From the NCBI RefSeq assembly GCF_900119165.1, contig NZ_FPJG01000006.1, positions 9,051,763 through 9,115,762 on the forward strand: a DNA stretch of 64,000 nucleotides, read 5' to 3'. The notes under the pieces are model-generated. The model searched no databases, was not told the DNA's origin, and worked only from the letters and a program-made list of their open reading frames with translations. The translations under genes and the position numbers were made by a program. This document shows, piece after piece, positions 34,220 through 42,541 of the stretch. The stretch comes from Amycolatopsis australiensis (GTDB lineage: Bacteria; Actinomycetota; Actinomycetes; Mycobacteriales; Pseudonocardiaceae). The first letter of the stretch is position 1, and the number at the start of each line of letters is the position of its first letter.

Positions 34220-35076
34220 TCGGCGGGCAGGACCGCGTCACCGGGGCTGCGCGGCGACGGCGTCGCGTGGCCGTTGACCTCCGGCTTCGGCTCCTCCGCG
34301 GCGACCGGCTCCGGCGGCGCGGGTTTCGGCGTCTGCGCGTCGAGGAACCGCAGCAGCTCCACCGGGAACGGCAGCACCAGCGTCGAGTTCTTCTCCGACG
34401 ACACCTGCACGACGGTCTCCAGCAGCCGCAGCTGCAGCGCCGAGGGGGTGTCGGCCATGGTCGCCGCGGCCTGCGCGAGCTTGTGCGACGCCTGCAGCTC
34501 ACCGTCGGCGGAGATGACGCGCGCGCGTCGTTCCCGCTCCGCCTCGGCCTGCCGCGACATCGAGCGCTTCATCGCCTCCGGCAGCGCGACGTCCTTGATC
34601 TCGACGCGGTCGATGTGGATGCCCCAGTCCAGCGCCGGGCTGTCGATCATCAGCTCCAGGCCTTCGTTGAGGCGCTCGCGGTTGGAGAGCAGGTCGTCGA
34701 GGTCGCTCTTGCCGATGATCGAGCGCAGCGACGTCTGGGCCACCTGGCCGACGGCCGAGCGGTAGTCCTGGACGTTGACCGCCGCGACGACCGGGTCGAT
34801 GACCTTGAAGTACACGACCGCGTCGACCCGGACGGTGACGTTGTCGCGGGTGATGCCGTCCTGGGCGGGCACCGGCATGGTGACGATCTGCATGTTGACC
34901 TTCTGGAGCCGGTCCACGAACGGCACGAGCACCGCCAGCCCGGGCTCCCGCACCCGCGACCGCACCCGCCCGAACCGGAAGATCAGCCCGCGTTCGTACT
35001 GCTTCACGACGCGCACGCTGGACGCGAGCCAGGCTCCACCCGCGACGACGACGGCGCTGAGGATCTCCACCAGCAT
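34216..35076 (-). CDS. SPFH/stomatin-like membrane protein (slipin)
   Basis: A 286-residue slipin. One N-terminal membrane helix is followed by the SPFH domain (VKQYERGLIFRFGRVR, DGITRDNVTVRVDAVVYFKV, SLRSIIGKSDLDDLLSNRE). Then comes a coiled-coil helix (AMKRSMSRQAEAERERRARVI) and a Pro-rich tail. ATG 35076 has GGGGAG upstream. Slipins form membrane microdomain scaffolds, often with an NfeD partner; none is adjacent here. Confidence 0.88.
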   Translation of the reverse strand: MLVEILSAVVVAGGAWLASSVRVVKQYERGLIFRFGRVRSRVREPGLAVLVPFVDRLQKVNMQIVTMPVPAQDGITRDNVTVRVDAVVYFKVIDPVVAAVNVQDYRSAVGQVAQTSLRSIIGKSDLDDLLSNRERLNEGLELMIDSPALDWGIHIDRVEIKDVALPEAMKRSMSRQAEAERERRARVISADGELQASHKLAQAAATMADTPSALQLRLLETVVQVSSEKNSTLVLPFPVELLRFLDAQTPKPAPPEPVAAEEPKPEVNGHATPSPRSPGDAVLPAD

Positions 35077-35171
35077 GGCAGCTCCCCGGGTTGGTGTTTC
35101 CCGTGAAATCCCAGCGTACGCCCGCGTGGACCAGCGGGAAAAGCGCTGGACGCCGTCGCCATGCTGGGGTG

Positions 35172-36080
35172 GTGAACGACCTCCGCGTGCCGGCGCTGTT
35201 CGCCGAACGAGCCCCGCGCGTGCTCGGGCCGGCGGCCGTCCCGTGGCTGGCCCTCCTGCCGGAGCTCGCCGCCGGGTACGCCCGGAAGTGGGACCTGACG
35301 TTCGAGGGCGAGGCCATGCACGGCTACGTCGGCGTGGTGCAGCCCGCCCGGCTCGCCGACGGCACGCCGGTGGTGCTGAAGCTCGGCTGGCGCGACGAAG
35401 AGTCCGCCGACGAGCCGCTCGCACTGTCCACATGGGCCGGTCGCGGTGCGGTGCTGCTGCTGGAGTCCGCGCCGGACGACGGCGTCCTGCTGCTCGAACG
35501 CCTCGACCCTGGCCGCACGCTCGACGACCTCCCGCTGCGCTCGGCGATACCGCTCATCGGCGAGCTGGCGCGACGGCTGGCCGTTCCCGCACCGGCGTCG
35601 ATGCGGCGACGGCTGCGCACCGAAGCGGCGCGGCTGACCGAGGAACTCCCCCGCCGCTGGGCCGAGCTCGGCGGGCCGTTCGACCGGCGGCTGGTCGACG
35701 ACGCCGTCGCGATCTGCCGCGAGCTGGGGCCGTCCGCGGATGAACTGCTGGTGAACGAGGACCTGCACTTCGAGAACGTCCTGGCGGGCACGCGCGAGCC
35801 GTGGCTGGTCATCGACCCGAAGCCACTGGCCGGAGACCTCGAGTGGGGCGTCATCCCGTTGTTCTGGAACCGCTTCACGGAGTCCACACTGGACGAACGG
35901 TTCGCGCTGGTCGTCGCGGCACAGGAGCTGGACGCCGAAAAGGCGCGGGCCTGGACCCTCGTGCGCGCCGTGCAGAACTGGATCTGGATGCTCGAAGAAC
36001 AGGTGGCGGCCGGCGCGGACAGCGACGACCCGGCCTTCCTCACGGTGGCGGACATCGCCCCCTGGGCGGCCAGCCGATAG
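35172..36080 (+). CDS. aminoglycoside/hydroxyurea-type phosphotransferase family kinase
   Basis: A 302-residue kinase of the APH(6)/hydroxyurea kinase family. The catalytic loop reads VNEDLHFENVLAG and the metal-binding segment VIDPKPLAGDLEW; the N-lobe Lys is in TPVVLKLGWRDEES. The usual HGDxxxxN is replaced by NEDLHFEN, still with Asp and Asn. The substrate is unknown and actual resistance is unproven. GTG 35172 or the preceding GTG 35169 is the start. It is followed by the MgtE-like gene after 10 bases. Confidence 0.8.
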   Translation: MNDLRVPALFAERAPRVLGPAAVPWLALLPELAAGYARKWDLTFEGEAMHGYVGVVQPARLADGTPVVLKLGWRDEESADEPLALSTWAGRGAVLLLESAPDDGVLLLERLDPGRTLDDLPLRSAIPLIGELARRLAVPAPASMRRRLRTEAARLTEELPRRWAELGGPFDRRLVDDAVAICRELGPSADELLVNEDLHFENVLAGTREPWLVIDPKPLAGDLEWGVIPLFWNRFTESTLDERFALVVAAQELDAEKARAWTLVRAVQNWIWMLEEQVAAGADSDDPAFLTVADIAPWAASR

Positions 36081-36090
36081 TGTCAGCGGC

Positions 36091-37368
36091 ATGGCCGCGG
36101 TCAACAGGGTTTTCGCAGCTCAGCTGTCCGGGTTGCCGGTTTTCGGCCCGGACGGCGAGTCCATCGGCCGGGTCCGCGACCTGGTCGCCGGGCTGCGTCT
36201 CGACGCGCAGCCGCCACGGATCCTCGGCCTGGTCGTCGAGCTGTCCACGCGGCGGCGGGTGTTCGTGCCGATGTTGCGCGTCACCTCCATCGAGCCGACC
36301 GCCGTGACCCTCGCGACCGGCTCGGTCAACATGCGCCAGTTCAACCAGCGCCCCAACGAGGTCCTGGTGCTCGGCCAGCTGCTCGACGCGCACGCCACGC
36401 TGGCCGGCACGGGGACCCGGATCACCGTCGTCGACGCCGGGATGGAGCCGACCCGCACCCGGGACTGGGTGCTGGCCAAGCTCGCCATCCGCGAGCGGCG
36501 GCTCGGGCTGGGCCGCCGTCGCTCGGCGATGCAGGTGCTGCCGTGGTCCGACGTGGCCGGGCTGGGCCTGACCGACCTCACCGGCCAGCCCCAGGGCGCC
36601 GGGCAGCTGCTGATGCTGTTCGACACGATGCGCCCGGCCGACATCGCCGCGACCGTGCGCGACCTGCCGCTCAAGCGGCGGCACGAGGTCGCCGACGCGA
36701 TGGACGACGAGCGCCTCGCCGACGTCATCGAAGAGCTGCCCGACGACGACCAGAAGGAGCTGCTCGCCTACCTGGCCGAGGAGCGCGCGGCCGACGTCCT
36801 CGAGGCGATGAACCCCGACGACGCGGCCGACCTGCTGGCCGAGCTGGCCCCGGCCGACCAGAGCCGTCTGCTGGAGCTGATGGAGCCGGAGGAGTCGGCG
36901 CCGGTGAAGCGGCTGCTGGAGTACTCCTCCGACACCGCGGGCGGCCTGATGACGCCGGAGCCGGTGGTGCTCACGCCGGACACGACGATCGCCGAGGCGC
37001 TGGCCCACATCCGCAACGCCGAGCTGCCGCCGGCGCTGGCCAGCATGGTGTTCGTCTGCCGGCCCCCGACCGCGACGCCGACCGGGCGCTACGTCGGTGT
37101 CGTCCACTTCCAGCGGCTGCTGCGGGAGCCGCCGGCGGAGCTGGTGGCCGGCGCGGTGGACACCGGGCTGCCGCCGCTGAAACCGGGCGCCTCGCTGGCC
37201 GAGGTCACGCGGTACTTCGCGGCCTACAACCTGACCTGCGGGCCGGTCGTCGACACCGAGGACCACCTGATCGGCGCGGTGACCGTCGACGACGTCCTCG
37301 ACCACCTGCTGCCGGAGGACTGGCGCGAAACCGGGCTGCACGACACCTTGGAGGAAGACCGTGCCTGA
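36091..37368 (+). CDS. MgtE_N/CBS cytoplasmic protein without transport domain (Rv1232c-like)
   Basis: A 425-residue soluble protein. An N-terminal PRC-barrel-like part (residues 1-75) is followed by a linker and an MgtE_N superhelix (MRPADIAATVRDLPLKRRHE through LLELMEPEES) with repeating D-D-x-A-D-L-L motifs. A CBS pair (TAGGLMTPEPVVLTP, VVDTEDHLIGAVTVDDVLDHL) follows. These are the Mg2+-sensing parts of MgtE, but the five-helix channel domain is absent. It therefore looks like a magnesium or nucleotide sensor. Its end overlaps the DUF1003 gene by eight bases, suggesting a complex with that membrane protein. Confidence 0.85.
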   Translation: MAAVNRVFAAQLSGLPVFGPDGESIGRVRDLVAGLRLDAQPPRILGLVVELSTRRRVFVPMLRVTSIEPTAVTLATGSVNMRQFNQRPNEVLVLGQLLDAHATLAGTGTRITVVDAGMEPTRTRDWVLAKLAIRERRLGLGRRRSAMQVLPWSDVAGLGLTDLTGQPQGAGQLLMLFDTMRPADIAATVRDLPLKRRHEVADAMDDERLADVIEELPDDDQKELLAYLAEERAADVLEAMNPDDAADLLAELAPADQSRLLELMEPEESAPVKRLLEYSSDTAGGLMTPEPVVLTPDTTIAEALAHIRNAELPPALASMVFVCRPPTATPTGRYVGVVHFQRLLREPPAELVAGAVDTGLPPLKPGASLAEVTRYFAAYNLTCGPVVDTEDHLIGAVTVDDVLDHLLPEDWRETGLHDTLEEDRA

Positions 37369-37861
37369 GCTGACTTCGGGACGGCGGCTCGACCAGCCCC
37401 GCGGCCAGAACCGGTTCAGGCTGAACATCGACCCGGACACGTTCGGCCGGCTGTCCGAGCGGCTGGCGCGGTTCCTCGGCACGGGCAAGTACCTGTTCTG
37501 GCAGACGCTGATCGTCGTCGTGTGGATCGTGCTGAACCTCACGGCGGTGTCGCTGCGCTGGGACCCGTACCCGTTCATCCTGCTCAACCTGGCTTTTTCG
37601 ACGCAGGCGGCGTACGCGGCGCCGCTGATCCTGCTGGCGCAGAACCGGCAGGACGACCGCGACCGCGTCTCCCTGGACGAGGACCGCAACCGGGCGGCGC
37701 AGACGAAGGCCGACACGGAGTACCTGGCCAGGGAGCTGGCGGCGCTGCGGCTGGCGATCGGCGAGGTGGCGACGCGCGACTACCTGCGCAGCGAGCTGGA
37801 CCGGCTGCGGGAGGACCTGGACGTGAAGCCCAGGAAGCCACGCACTCCTACCGGCTCGTAA
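37361..37861 (+). CDS. DUF1003 membrane protein
   Basis: A 166-residue protein from GTG 37361. Two membrane helices carry the DUF1003 pattern (FWQTLIVVVWIVLNL, PYPFILLNLAFSTQAAYAAP), immediately followed by LILLAQNRQDDRDR and a long coiled-coil tail. The family's role is unknown, but it is repeatedly found beside MgtE_N/CBS genes. The 8-base overlap with the upstream gene suggests the two act together. Confidence 0.88.
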   Translation: MPELTSGRRLDQPRGQNRFRLNIDPDTFGRLSERLARFLGTGKYLFWQTLIVVVWIVLNLTAVSLRWDPYPFILLNLAFSTQAAYAAPLILLAQNRQDDRDRVSLDEDRNRAAQTKADTEYLARELAALRLAIGEVATRDYLRSELDRLREDLDVKPRKPRTPTGS

Positions 37862-37862
37862 C

Positions 37863-39017
37863 ATGGACGGGGTGACCAGTACGCAGCAGCTCCCCAGCGT
37901 CGACGACGTCCGCAGCGCGCTGAAGAGCGTGCAAGATCCGGAGATCCGGAAACCCATCACGGACCTGGGCATGGTCAAGGACGTGGCGGTGGCGCCGGAC
38001 GGCGTGGTCACGGTCGGGATCTACCTGACGGTGGCGGGCTGCCCGCTGAAGGCGACGCTGACGTCGGACACGCAGGCGGCGGTTTCGAAGCTGCCGGGTG
38101 TGACGGACGTGCGGGTCGAGCTGGACGTGATGAGCGACGAGCAGCGCACGGAGCTGCGGAAGTCCCTGCGCGGCGACGCGGCGGAGCCGGTGATCCCGTT
38201 CGCGCAGCCGGGCTCGATGACGCGGGTGTACTGCGTGGCGTCGGGCAAGGGCGGCGTGGGCAAGTCGTCGGTGACGGTGAACCTGGCGGCGGCGATGGCG
38301 GCGCGCGGGCTGTCGGTGGGGGTCGTGGACGCGGACATCTACGGCCACTCGATCCCCCGCATGCTGGGCGCGCGCGAGAAGCCGACGAAGGTCGACACGA
38401 TGATCATGCCGCCGCAGGCGCACGGCGTGAAGGTGATCTCGATCGGCATGTTCACCCCGGGCAACACCCCGGTGGTGTGGCGCGGCCCGATGCTGCACCG
38501 GGCGCTGCAGCAGTTCCTGGCGGACGTGTTCTGGGGCGACCTGGACATCCTGCTGCTGGACCTGCCCCCGGGCACGGGCGACATCGCGATTTCGGTGGCC
38601 CAGCTGATCCCGAACGCGGAGATCCTGGTGGTGACAACGCCTCAGCAGGCAGCGGCAGAGGTGGCCGAGCGAGCGGGCGCGATCGCGCTGCAGACGCGCC
38701 AGCGGGTGGCGGGCGTCATCGAGAACATGTCGTGGCTGGAGCAGCCGGACGGATCGCGTCTGGAGCTGTTCGGATCGGGCGGCGGCCAGACGGTGGCTTC
38801 GTCGCTGTCGAAGTCGATCGGGTCCGAGGTGCCGCTGCTGGGCCAGGTCCCGATGGACCCGCGGGTGGTGTCCCAGGGTGACGCGGGCACACCGATCGTG
38901 CTGTCGGACCCGGAGGCACCGGCTTCACTGGTGCTGAAGGAGGCAGCGAAGAAGCTGTCGGTCCGGGCGCGCGGCCTGGCCGGGATGATGCTGAACGTGA
39001 CGCCGGCGGGCCGCTGA
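37863..39017 (+). CDS. mrp: Mrp/NBP35-type P-loop ATPase (Fe-S cluster carrier family)
   Basis: A 384-residue protein. An N-terminal MIP18/DUF59 domain (VRSALKSVQDPEI..LGMVKDV) is followed by a deviant Walker A ASGKGGVGKSS, GVVDADIYGHSIPRMLG and LLDLPPGTGDI. It belongs to the ApbC/Mrp family, which carries or transfers Fe-S clusters. The CxxC normally following IENMS is missing (IENMSWLEQPDG), as also appears in mycobacterial Mrp, so cluster binding may differ. The start at ATG 37863 comes one base after the DUF1003 stop codon. Confidence 0.92.
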   Translation: MDGVTSTQQLPSVDDVRSALKSVQDPEIRKPITDLGMVKDVAVAPDGVVTVGIYLTVAGCPLKATLTSDTQAAVSKLPGVTDVRVELDVMSDEQRTELRKSLRGDAAEPVIPFAQPGSMTRVYCVASGKGGVGKSSVTVNLAAAMAARGLSVGVVDADIYGHSIPRMLGAREKPTKVDTMIMPPQAHGVKVISIGMFTPGNTPVVWRGPMLHRALQQFLADVFWGDLDILLLDLPPGTGDIAISVAQLIPNAEILVVTTPQQAAAEVAERAGAIALQTRQRVAGVIENMSWLEQPDGSRLELFGSGGGQTVASSLSKSIGSEVPLLGQVPMDPRVVSQGDAGTPIVLSDPEAPASLVLKEAAKKLSVRARGLAGMMLNVTPAGR

Positions 39018-39400
39018 GGCTGGACTGGGCCGGTGAGCCCGGTTGGCCGCTGGACGCGAGTTGACCGGTGAGCCCGGTTGGCCGCTGGGCGCGGGTTGGC
39101 CGGTGAGGCTGGCGGGCCGCTGAGGCCAGGTTGACCGGTCAGGCTGGCGGCCCTCGTCGCCGGGTTGGCCGGTGAACCCGGTTGACCGCTGGACGCGAGT
39201 TGACCGGTGAGGCTGGCGGGCCGCTGAGGCCAGGTTGACCGGTCAGACCAGCGGCCCTCGTCGCCGGGTTGGCCGATGAACCCGGTTGACCGCTGGACGC
39301 AAGTTGGCCAGTGAGGCTGACGGGCCGCCGAGGCCAGGTTGACCGGTCAGGCCAGCGGCCCTCGTCGCCGGGTTGGCCAGTGAGCCGGGCTGATCTGCCG
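39018..39400. repeat. 104-bp tandem repeat region downstream of mrp
   Basis: About 380 bases built from GGTTGACCGGT, GGTTGGCCGCTGG and GAGGCTGGCGGGCCGCTGAGG modules. Three higher-order units of 104 bp start with GTGAGGCTG at 39103, 39207 and 39311; the third has several substitutions. No plausible coding frame with a ribosome site exists. The stretch from 39401 to 39531 shows nothing I can name. Confidence 0.8.
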
Positions 39401-39531
39401 AAGGCCACGGTGTGGAGCCGCCGACAGGATTGACCGCTGTTCACCGGCTGCCGCGCGTCATACCCCGTCAGTCCCCGGCCCGCATGTGCCGCCGCGGGCC
39501 GGTGAGCGGCCCAATCCCCCACCCGAAAACA

Positions 39532-39647
39532 CCCCCACCCTCCCTGGGGGGCGTGCCCTTGTCCAGTCTATCGGCGCCCACCGAGGAAAAGTCCGGGAAG
39601 CGCGCAGCCCGGCCGACTTGTCCACATCACGGCCGGGCTGTGGGTAA
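39532..39647 (+). repeat. dispersed element, copy A, with DnaA-box-like sites
   Basis: A 29-bp core, CCCTCCCTGGGGGG + CGTGCCCTTGTCCAG (39538-39566), is identical to the inverted copy at 41860-41888. Similarity continues through CCACCGA.GAAA and GGAAGCG to TTGTCCACA (39618-39626). An oppositely oriented TGTGGGTAA stands at 39639-39647. TTGTCCACA is the actinobacterial DnaA-box consensus. The element lies at the 3' side of tatB. Confidence 0.7.
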
Positions 39648-39656
39648 CCGGCTGAG

Positions 39657-40085
39657 CTACGTGGCGTCCGGGTCGATGGGCGGGCGCTCGCCCGGCTTGA
39701 GCGGTTCCGGCGCCGAGTTCGGCTGGGCGACCGTGTAGCCGTTCGAACCATTGGTCCCGTTGGTGCCGGACAGGTTCGGGGTGCCGTTCGTGATGCCCTT
39801 CAGGCCGAGCGGGTCCGGATCGCCGTCGAACAGGTGCTGCGTCACCACCCGCTTCGGGTCGAAGTTGCGCAGCCCGCGCAGGTCCTCCAGTGGCTTGCGG
39901 AGCTGCTCGAACTCCGGGCCCATCTCCTCGCGCAGCTGTTCCCGCGCGCCGGTCGCGAACTCGCGGACCTTGCGCACCGTCTTCGCTAACCAGGATGCCG
40001 CCTCCGGCAGGCGTTCCGGGCCGAGGATGAAGAGACCGGCGATGATGAGGACGAGGATTTCCCCCCATCCGACACTGTCGAACAC
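39657..40085 (-). CDS. tatB: Sec-independent translocase subunit TatB
   Basis: A 142-residue protein. The TatA/B signature is [19 protein letters not shown]: one short membrane helix, then [22 protein letters not shown] as amphipathic helix, and an acidic tail with Asn/Gly/Thr repeats ([17 protein letters not shown]). TatB type is favoured over TatA by the length and by the place beside htrA-rseA-sigE as in mycobacteria (Rv1224). It exports folded proteins with TatA and TatC. Confidence 0.9.
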   Translation of the reverse strand: MFDSVGWGEILVLIIAGLFILGPERLPEAASWLAKTVRKVREFATGAREQLREEMGPEFEQLRKPLEDLRGLRNFDPKRVVTQHLFDGDPDPLGLKGITNGTPNLSGTNGTNGSNGYTVAQPNSAPEPLKPGERPPIDPDAT

Positions 40086-40161
40086 CGTCTACCTCCGCTC
40101 GGAACCTACCCGGCCAGGGTACCCGCCCGCCCCCGCGCTCCGGCAGGCCGAACGCGGGAAC

Positions 40162-41676
40162 TCAGTCGGAAGCCAGGGTTACGTCGACGACGAAGCTGGC
40201 GCCGTCGCGGACCAGCTGCACGGGGACGACCTCGCCGACGTCGTGCGCGCGCACCGCGACCGTCATCTCGGCCGAGTCGCGCACCAGGCGGCCGCCGATC
40301 TTCGTGATGACGTCGCCTTCCTTGATGCCCGCGTTCGCGGCCGGCCCGCCGGGGGCGACGTTCTTCACCTGGGCGCCCATCGTGGTCGAGCCGGCGACCG
40401 TCGACGACGCGTTGATGCCGATGTCGGCGTGCTGGACCTTGCCGTCCTTGATCAGCGCCTTCGCGATCTTGACCGCGTAATCGCTGGGGATGGCGAAGCC
40501 GATGCCGATGCTGCCGCCGTCCGCGCCCGACGAGCGGATCGAGGAGTTGATCCCGACCAGCGCGCCGGTGGAGTCGACGAGCGCGCCGCCCGAGTTGCCG
40601 TGGTTGATCGCGGCGTCGGTCTGGATCGCCTCGTAGGTGACGGGCGGTGCCCCATTGTCGCCGCCCGCGGTGATCGGGCGGTTCAGCGCGCTGACGATGC
40701 CGGCGGTCACGGAGTTCTGCAGCGCGAGCGGCGAGCCGATGGCCATCACGGTGTCGCCGACCTGCAGGTCCGAGGACTTGCCGACCTGCAGGACGGTCGG
40801 GTTGGTGACGTTGACCTTCACGACGGCGAGGTCGGTCTTCTGGTCGGCGCCGACGAGCTTGGCCTCGGTGCGGGTGCCGTCGATGAAGATGGCGGTGATC
40901 TTGACGCCCGGGTCGGCGCTGGCGGAGGAGATGACGTGCTCGTTGGTGAGGATGTAGCCCTGCGGGTCGATCATGACGCCGGAGCCCTGCTCGCCGGAGT
41001 CGGCGCCGGGCTTGAAGACCTCGAGCGAGACGACGGCGGGCGCGACGCGCTTGGCGATGTCGGCGACGGAGCCGGCGGGCCGTTCCTTGCCGGCCTCGGC
41101 TTCGGAGATGGTGGCGGAGCCGGTGAGCGCGCCGCCGGTGTCGGCCATCCACCAGCCGACGAGCCCACCGGCGGCGCCGATGAGCAGCGCAACGACGCCG
41201 AGAAGCACGAGAGCCTTCGGCTGCACGCGGCGGCCGAAGAGGACTTCGGGCAGGCTGAGCAGCGCGCCGGGTGGGCGTTGGGCGGGCTTTTCCTCGTCTT
41301 CGGGGGGTACGGCGGGCCCGGCGAGGACGGCGCCGGCGCCCGGGTCGCGCCAGGGATCGCTGGTGCTGTGCCACAGCGGCGGATCGGGTTCTTTCGGGTC
41401 GCCGGTGGCCTCGCGAGGCCGTTCGAGCAGGACACCCTCGGCGCCCGGCGGCCGCCGGAAGGCTTCGGCGAGCGACTCGGGCGCGGGCGGGGCGAGGCTG
41501 ACGCCGTTGGACTTCTGCGGGGTGTAGAGCTTGTCGAACGCCCCGTCGACGCCCTGCGGCCTGCCGAACACGGCGGCCTGGGCGGGATCGACGGCCGGCC
41601 GCGCGAGCGGCCGCGGACCCAGCCGGTCGGCATCACGCGCGCCGGGCTGCTCGGGATTCACGTTCGGCTCGGTCAT
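40162..41676 (-). CDS. htrA: HtrA-type membrane-anchored serine protease (DegP family)
   Basis: A 504-residue protein. A disordered Pro-rich cytoplasmic head (1-150) and one membrane helix (about 155-176) precede the trypsin-like domain with catalytic H247 (TNEHV), D282 (KTDLAVVKV) and S362 (HGNSGGALV). A single PDZ domain ends the protein (QVKNVAPGGPAANAGIKEGDVI). It should degrade or signal misfolded extracytoplasmic proteins. The start is ATG 41676 (or 41679) behind GGGGA; an open frame further upstream only translates tandem repeats. The gene order with rseA and sigE matches Rv1223-Rv1221. Confidence 0.92.
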   Translation of the reverse strand: MTEPNVNPEQPGARDADRLGPRPLARPAVDPAQAAVFGRPQGVDGAFDKLYTPQKSNGVSLAPPAPESLAEAFRRPPGAEGVLLERPREATGDPKEPDPPLWHSTSDPWRDPGAGAVLAGPAVPPEDEEKPAQRPPGALLSLPEVLFGRRVQPKALVLLGVVALLIGAAGGLVGWWMADTGGALTGSATISEAEAGKERPAGSVADIAKRVAPAVVSLEVFKPGADSGEQGSGVMIDPQGYILTNEHVISSASADPGVKITAIFIDGTRTEAKLVGADQKTDLAVVKVNVTNPTVLQVGKSSDLQVGDTVMAIGSPLALQNSVTAGIVSALNRPITAGGDNGAPPVTYEAIQTDAAINHGNSGGALVDSTGALVGINSSIRSSGADGGSIGIGFAIPSDYAVKIAKALIKDGKVQHADIGINASSTVAGSTTMGAQVKNVAPGGPAANAGIKEGDVITKIGGRLVRDSAEMTVAVRAHDVGEVVPVQLVRDGASFVVDVTLASD

Positions 41677-41777
41677 CATTCCCCGGTGCAGAAGATCAGG
41701 TGGCTGGGCGTGACGATACCCAAGCCCAGTGCTCCGAGTCTGCCGGTCCACTGGTGAAATGGCTGTTGCTTGGGTAC

Positions 41778-41893
41778 TTGTGCACAGGCACGGGGCAATG
41801 TGGACAAACCGCCGGGTCCGGGCCGCTTCCGGCGAGTTTCGTCGGTGGCTGCCGATAAGCTGGACAAGGGCACGCCCCCCAGGGAGGGCGGGG
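41778..41893 (-). repeat. dispersed element, copy B (inverted), with DnaA-box-like sites
   Basis: Inverted copy of the element at 39532. The 29-bp identical core is at 41860-41888. TTGTCCACA lies on the minus strand at 41799-41807, and TTGTGCACA at 41778-41786 stands where copy A has its second box. It abuts the tandem array starting at 41895. Together with copy A it brackets tatB and htrA. Confidence 0.7.
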
Positions 41894-41894
41894 G

Positions 41895-42164
41895 CTGGAT
41901 CCGGGCAGGGCTGGATCCGGGCAGGGCTGGATCCGGGCAGGGCTGGATCCGGGCAGGGCTGGATCCGGGCTGGATCCGGGACACGGCTGGATCCGGGACA
42001 CGGCTGGATCCGGGACACGGCTGGATCCGGGACACGGCAGCATCCGGGACACGGCAGCATCCGGGACACGGCAGCATCCGGGACACGGCAGCATCCGGGA
42101 CACGGCAGCATCCGGGACACGGCAGCATCCGGGACACGGCAGCATCCGGGACACGGCTGGATCC
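41895..42164. repeat. tandem array of 16- and 17-bp units
   Basis: Sixteen units in strict register: four of CTGGATCCGGGCAGGG (16 bp), one 11-bp short unit, four of CTGGATCCGGGACACGG (17 bp) and seven of CAGCATCCGGGACACGG (17 bp), then a partial CTGGATCC. The units account exactly for 41895-42156. There are no unique spacers, so it is not a CRISPR. It lies upstream of htrA and downstream of rseA. Confidence 0.92.
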
Positions 42165-42541
42165 CAGGTAGAGCCGCTCCGGACCGCGCGGGAGCCAGGT
42201 GATCCGGTCCCGGCAGACCGCTTCCCACCACACGGGCGCTAGGCAAACGGGACAGGCACCGCTCCCAGCCACCGGAGCCAGCCGGACCAGGCCCGGCAGA
42301 GTGCTCCCGGCCAAACCGGAGCCAAGCAAACGCGCCAGGCGCACCGCTCCTGATCAGCCTCGAGCCACCCGGCGGTCCCCTTCCAGGCCAGCCCGGGCAA
42401 GGCGCAAGTCACATCGAAGCGCCCGCGCAGACCTCGCGCGGGAGCCACACCGCGCGACGAGACCGGGCGACCTCAGCCTTCACCGCGCCACCCGCCGAAA
42501 GGCCGCCACGAGGCACCCTCGCGGCGGCTCACAAAAAGCCC
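42165..42541. other. non-coding stretch between the tandem array and rseA
   Basis: About 375 bases in which short GGAGCCA and CCGGAGCCA motifs recur irregularly, like a decayed repeat. The plus-strand frame here has repeat-like Arg/Pro composition and no ribosome site. I see no gene, RNA or terminator that I can support. Confidence 0.5.

Noticed and set aside
39139..39522. 127-residue minus-strand frame in the 104-bp repeats
   Set aside because: Repeat translation (SLTGQLA-type runs) without ribosome site or neighbours.
41895..42164. Tandem array considered as a CRISPR
   Set aside because: Units abut with no unique spacers, 16-17 bp is too short for CRISPR repeats, and no cas genes are near. 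The Cas4-like nuclease at 10 kb is 30 kb away.
41677..42246. N-terminal extension of htrA by about 190 residues (repeating PCPGCCRVPDAAVSRM)
   Set aside because: It simply translates the 17-bp tandem array and the dispersed element; the family-like start with a GGGGA site is at 41676.
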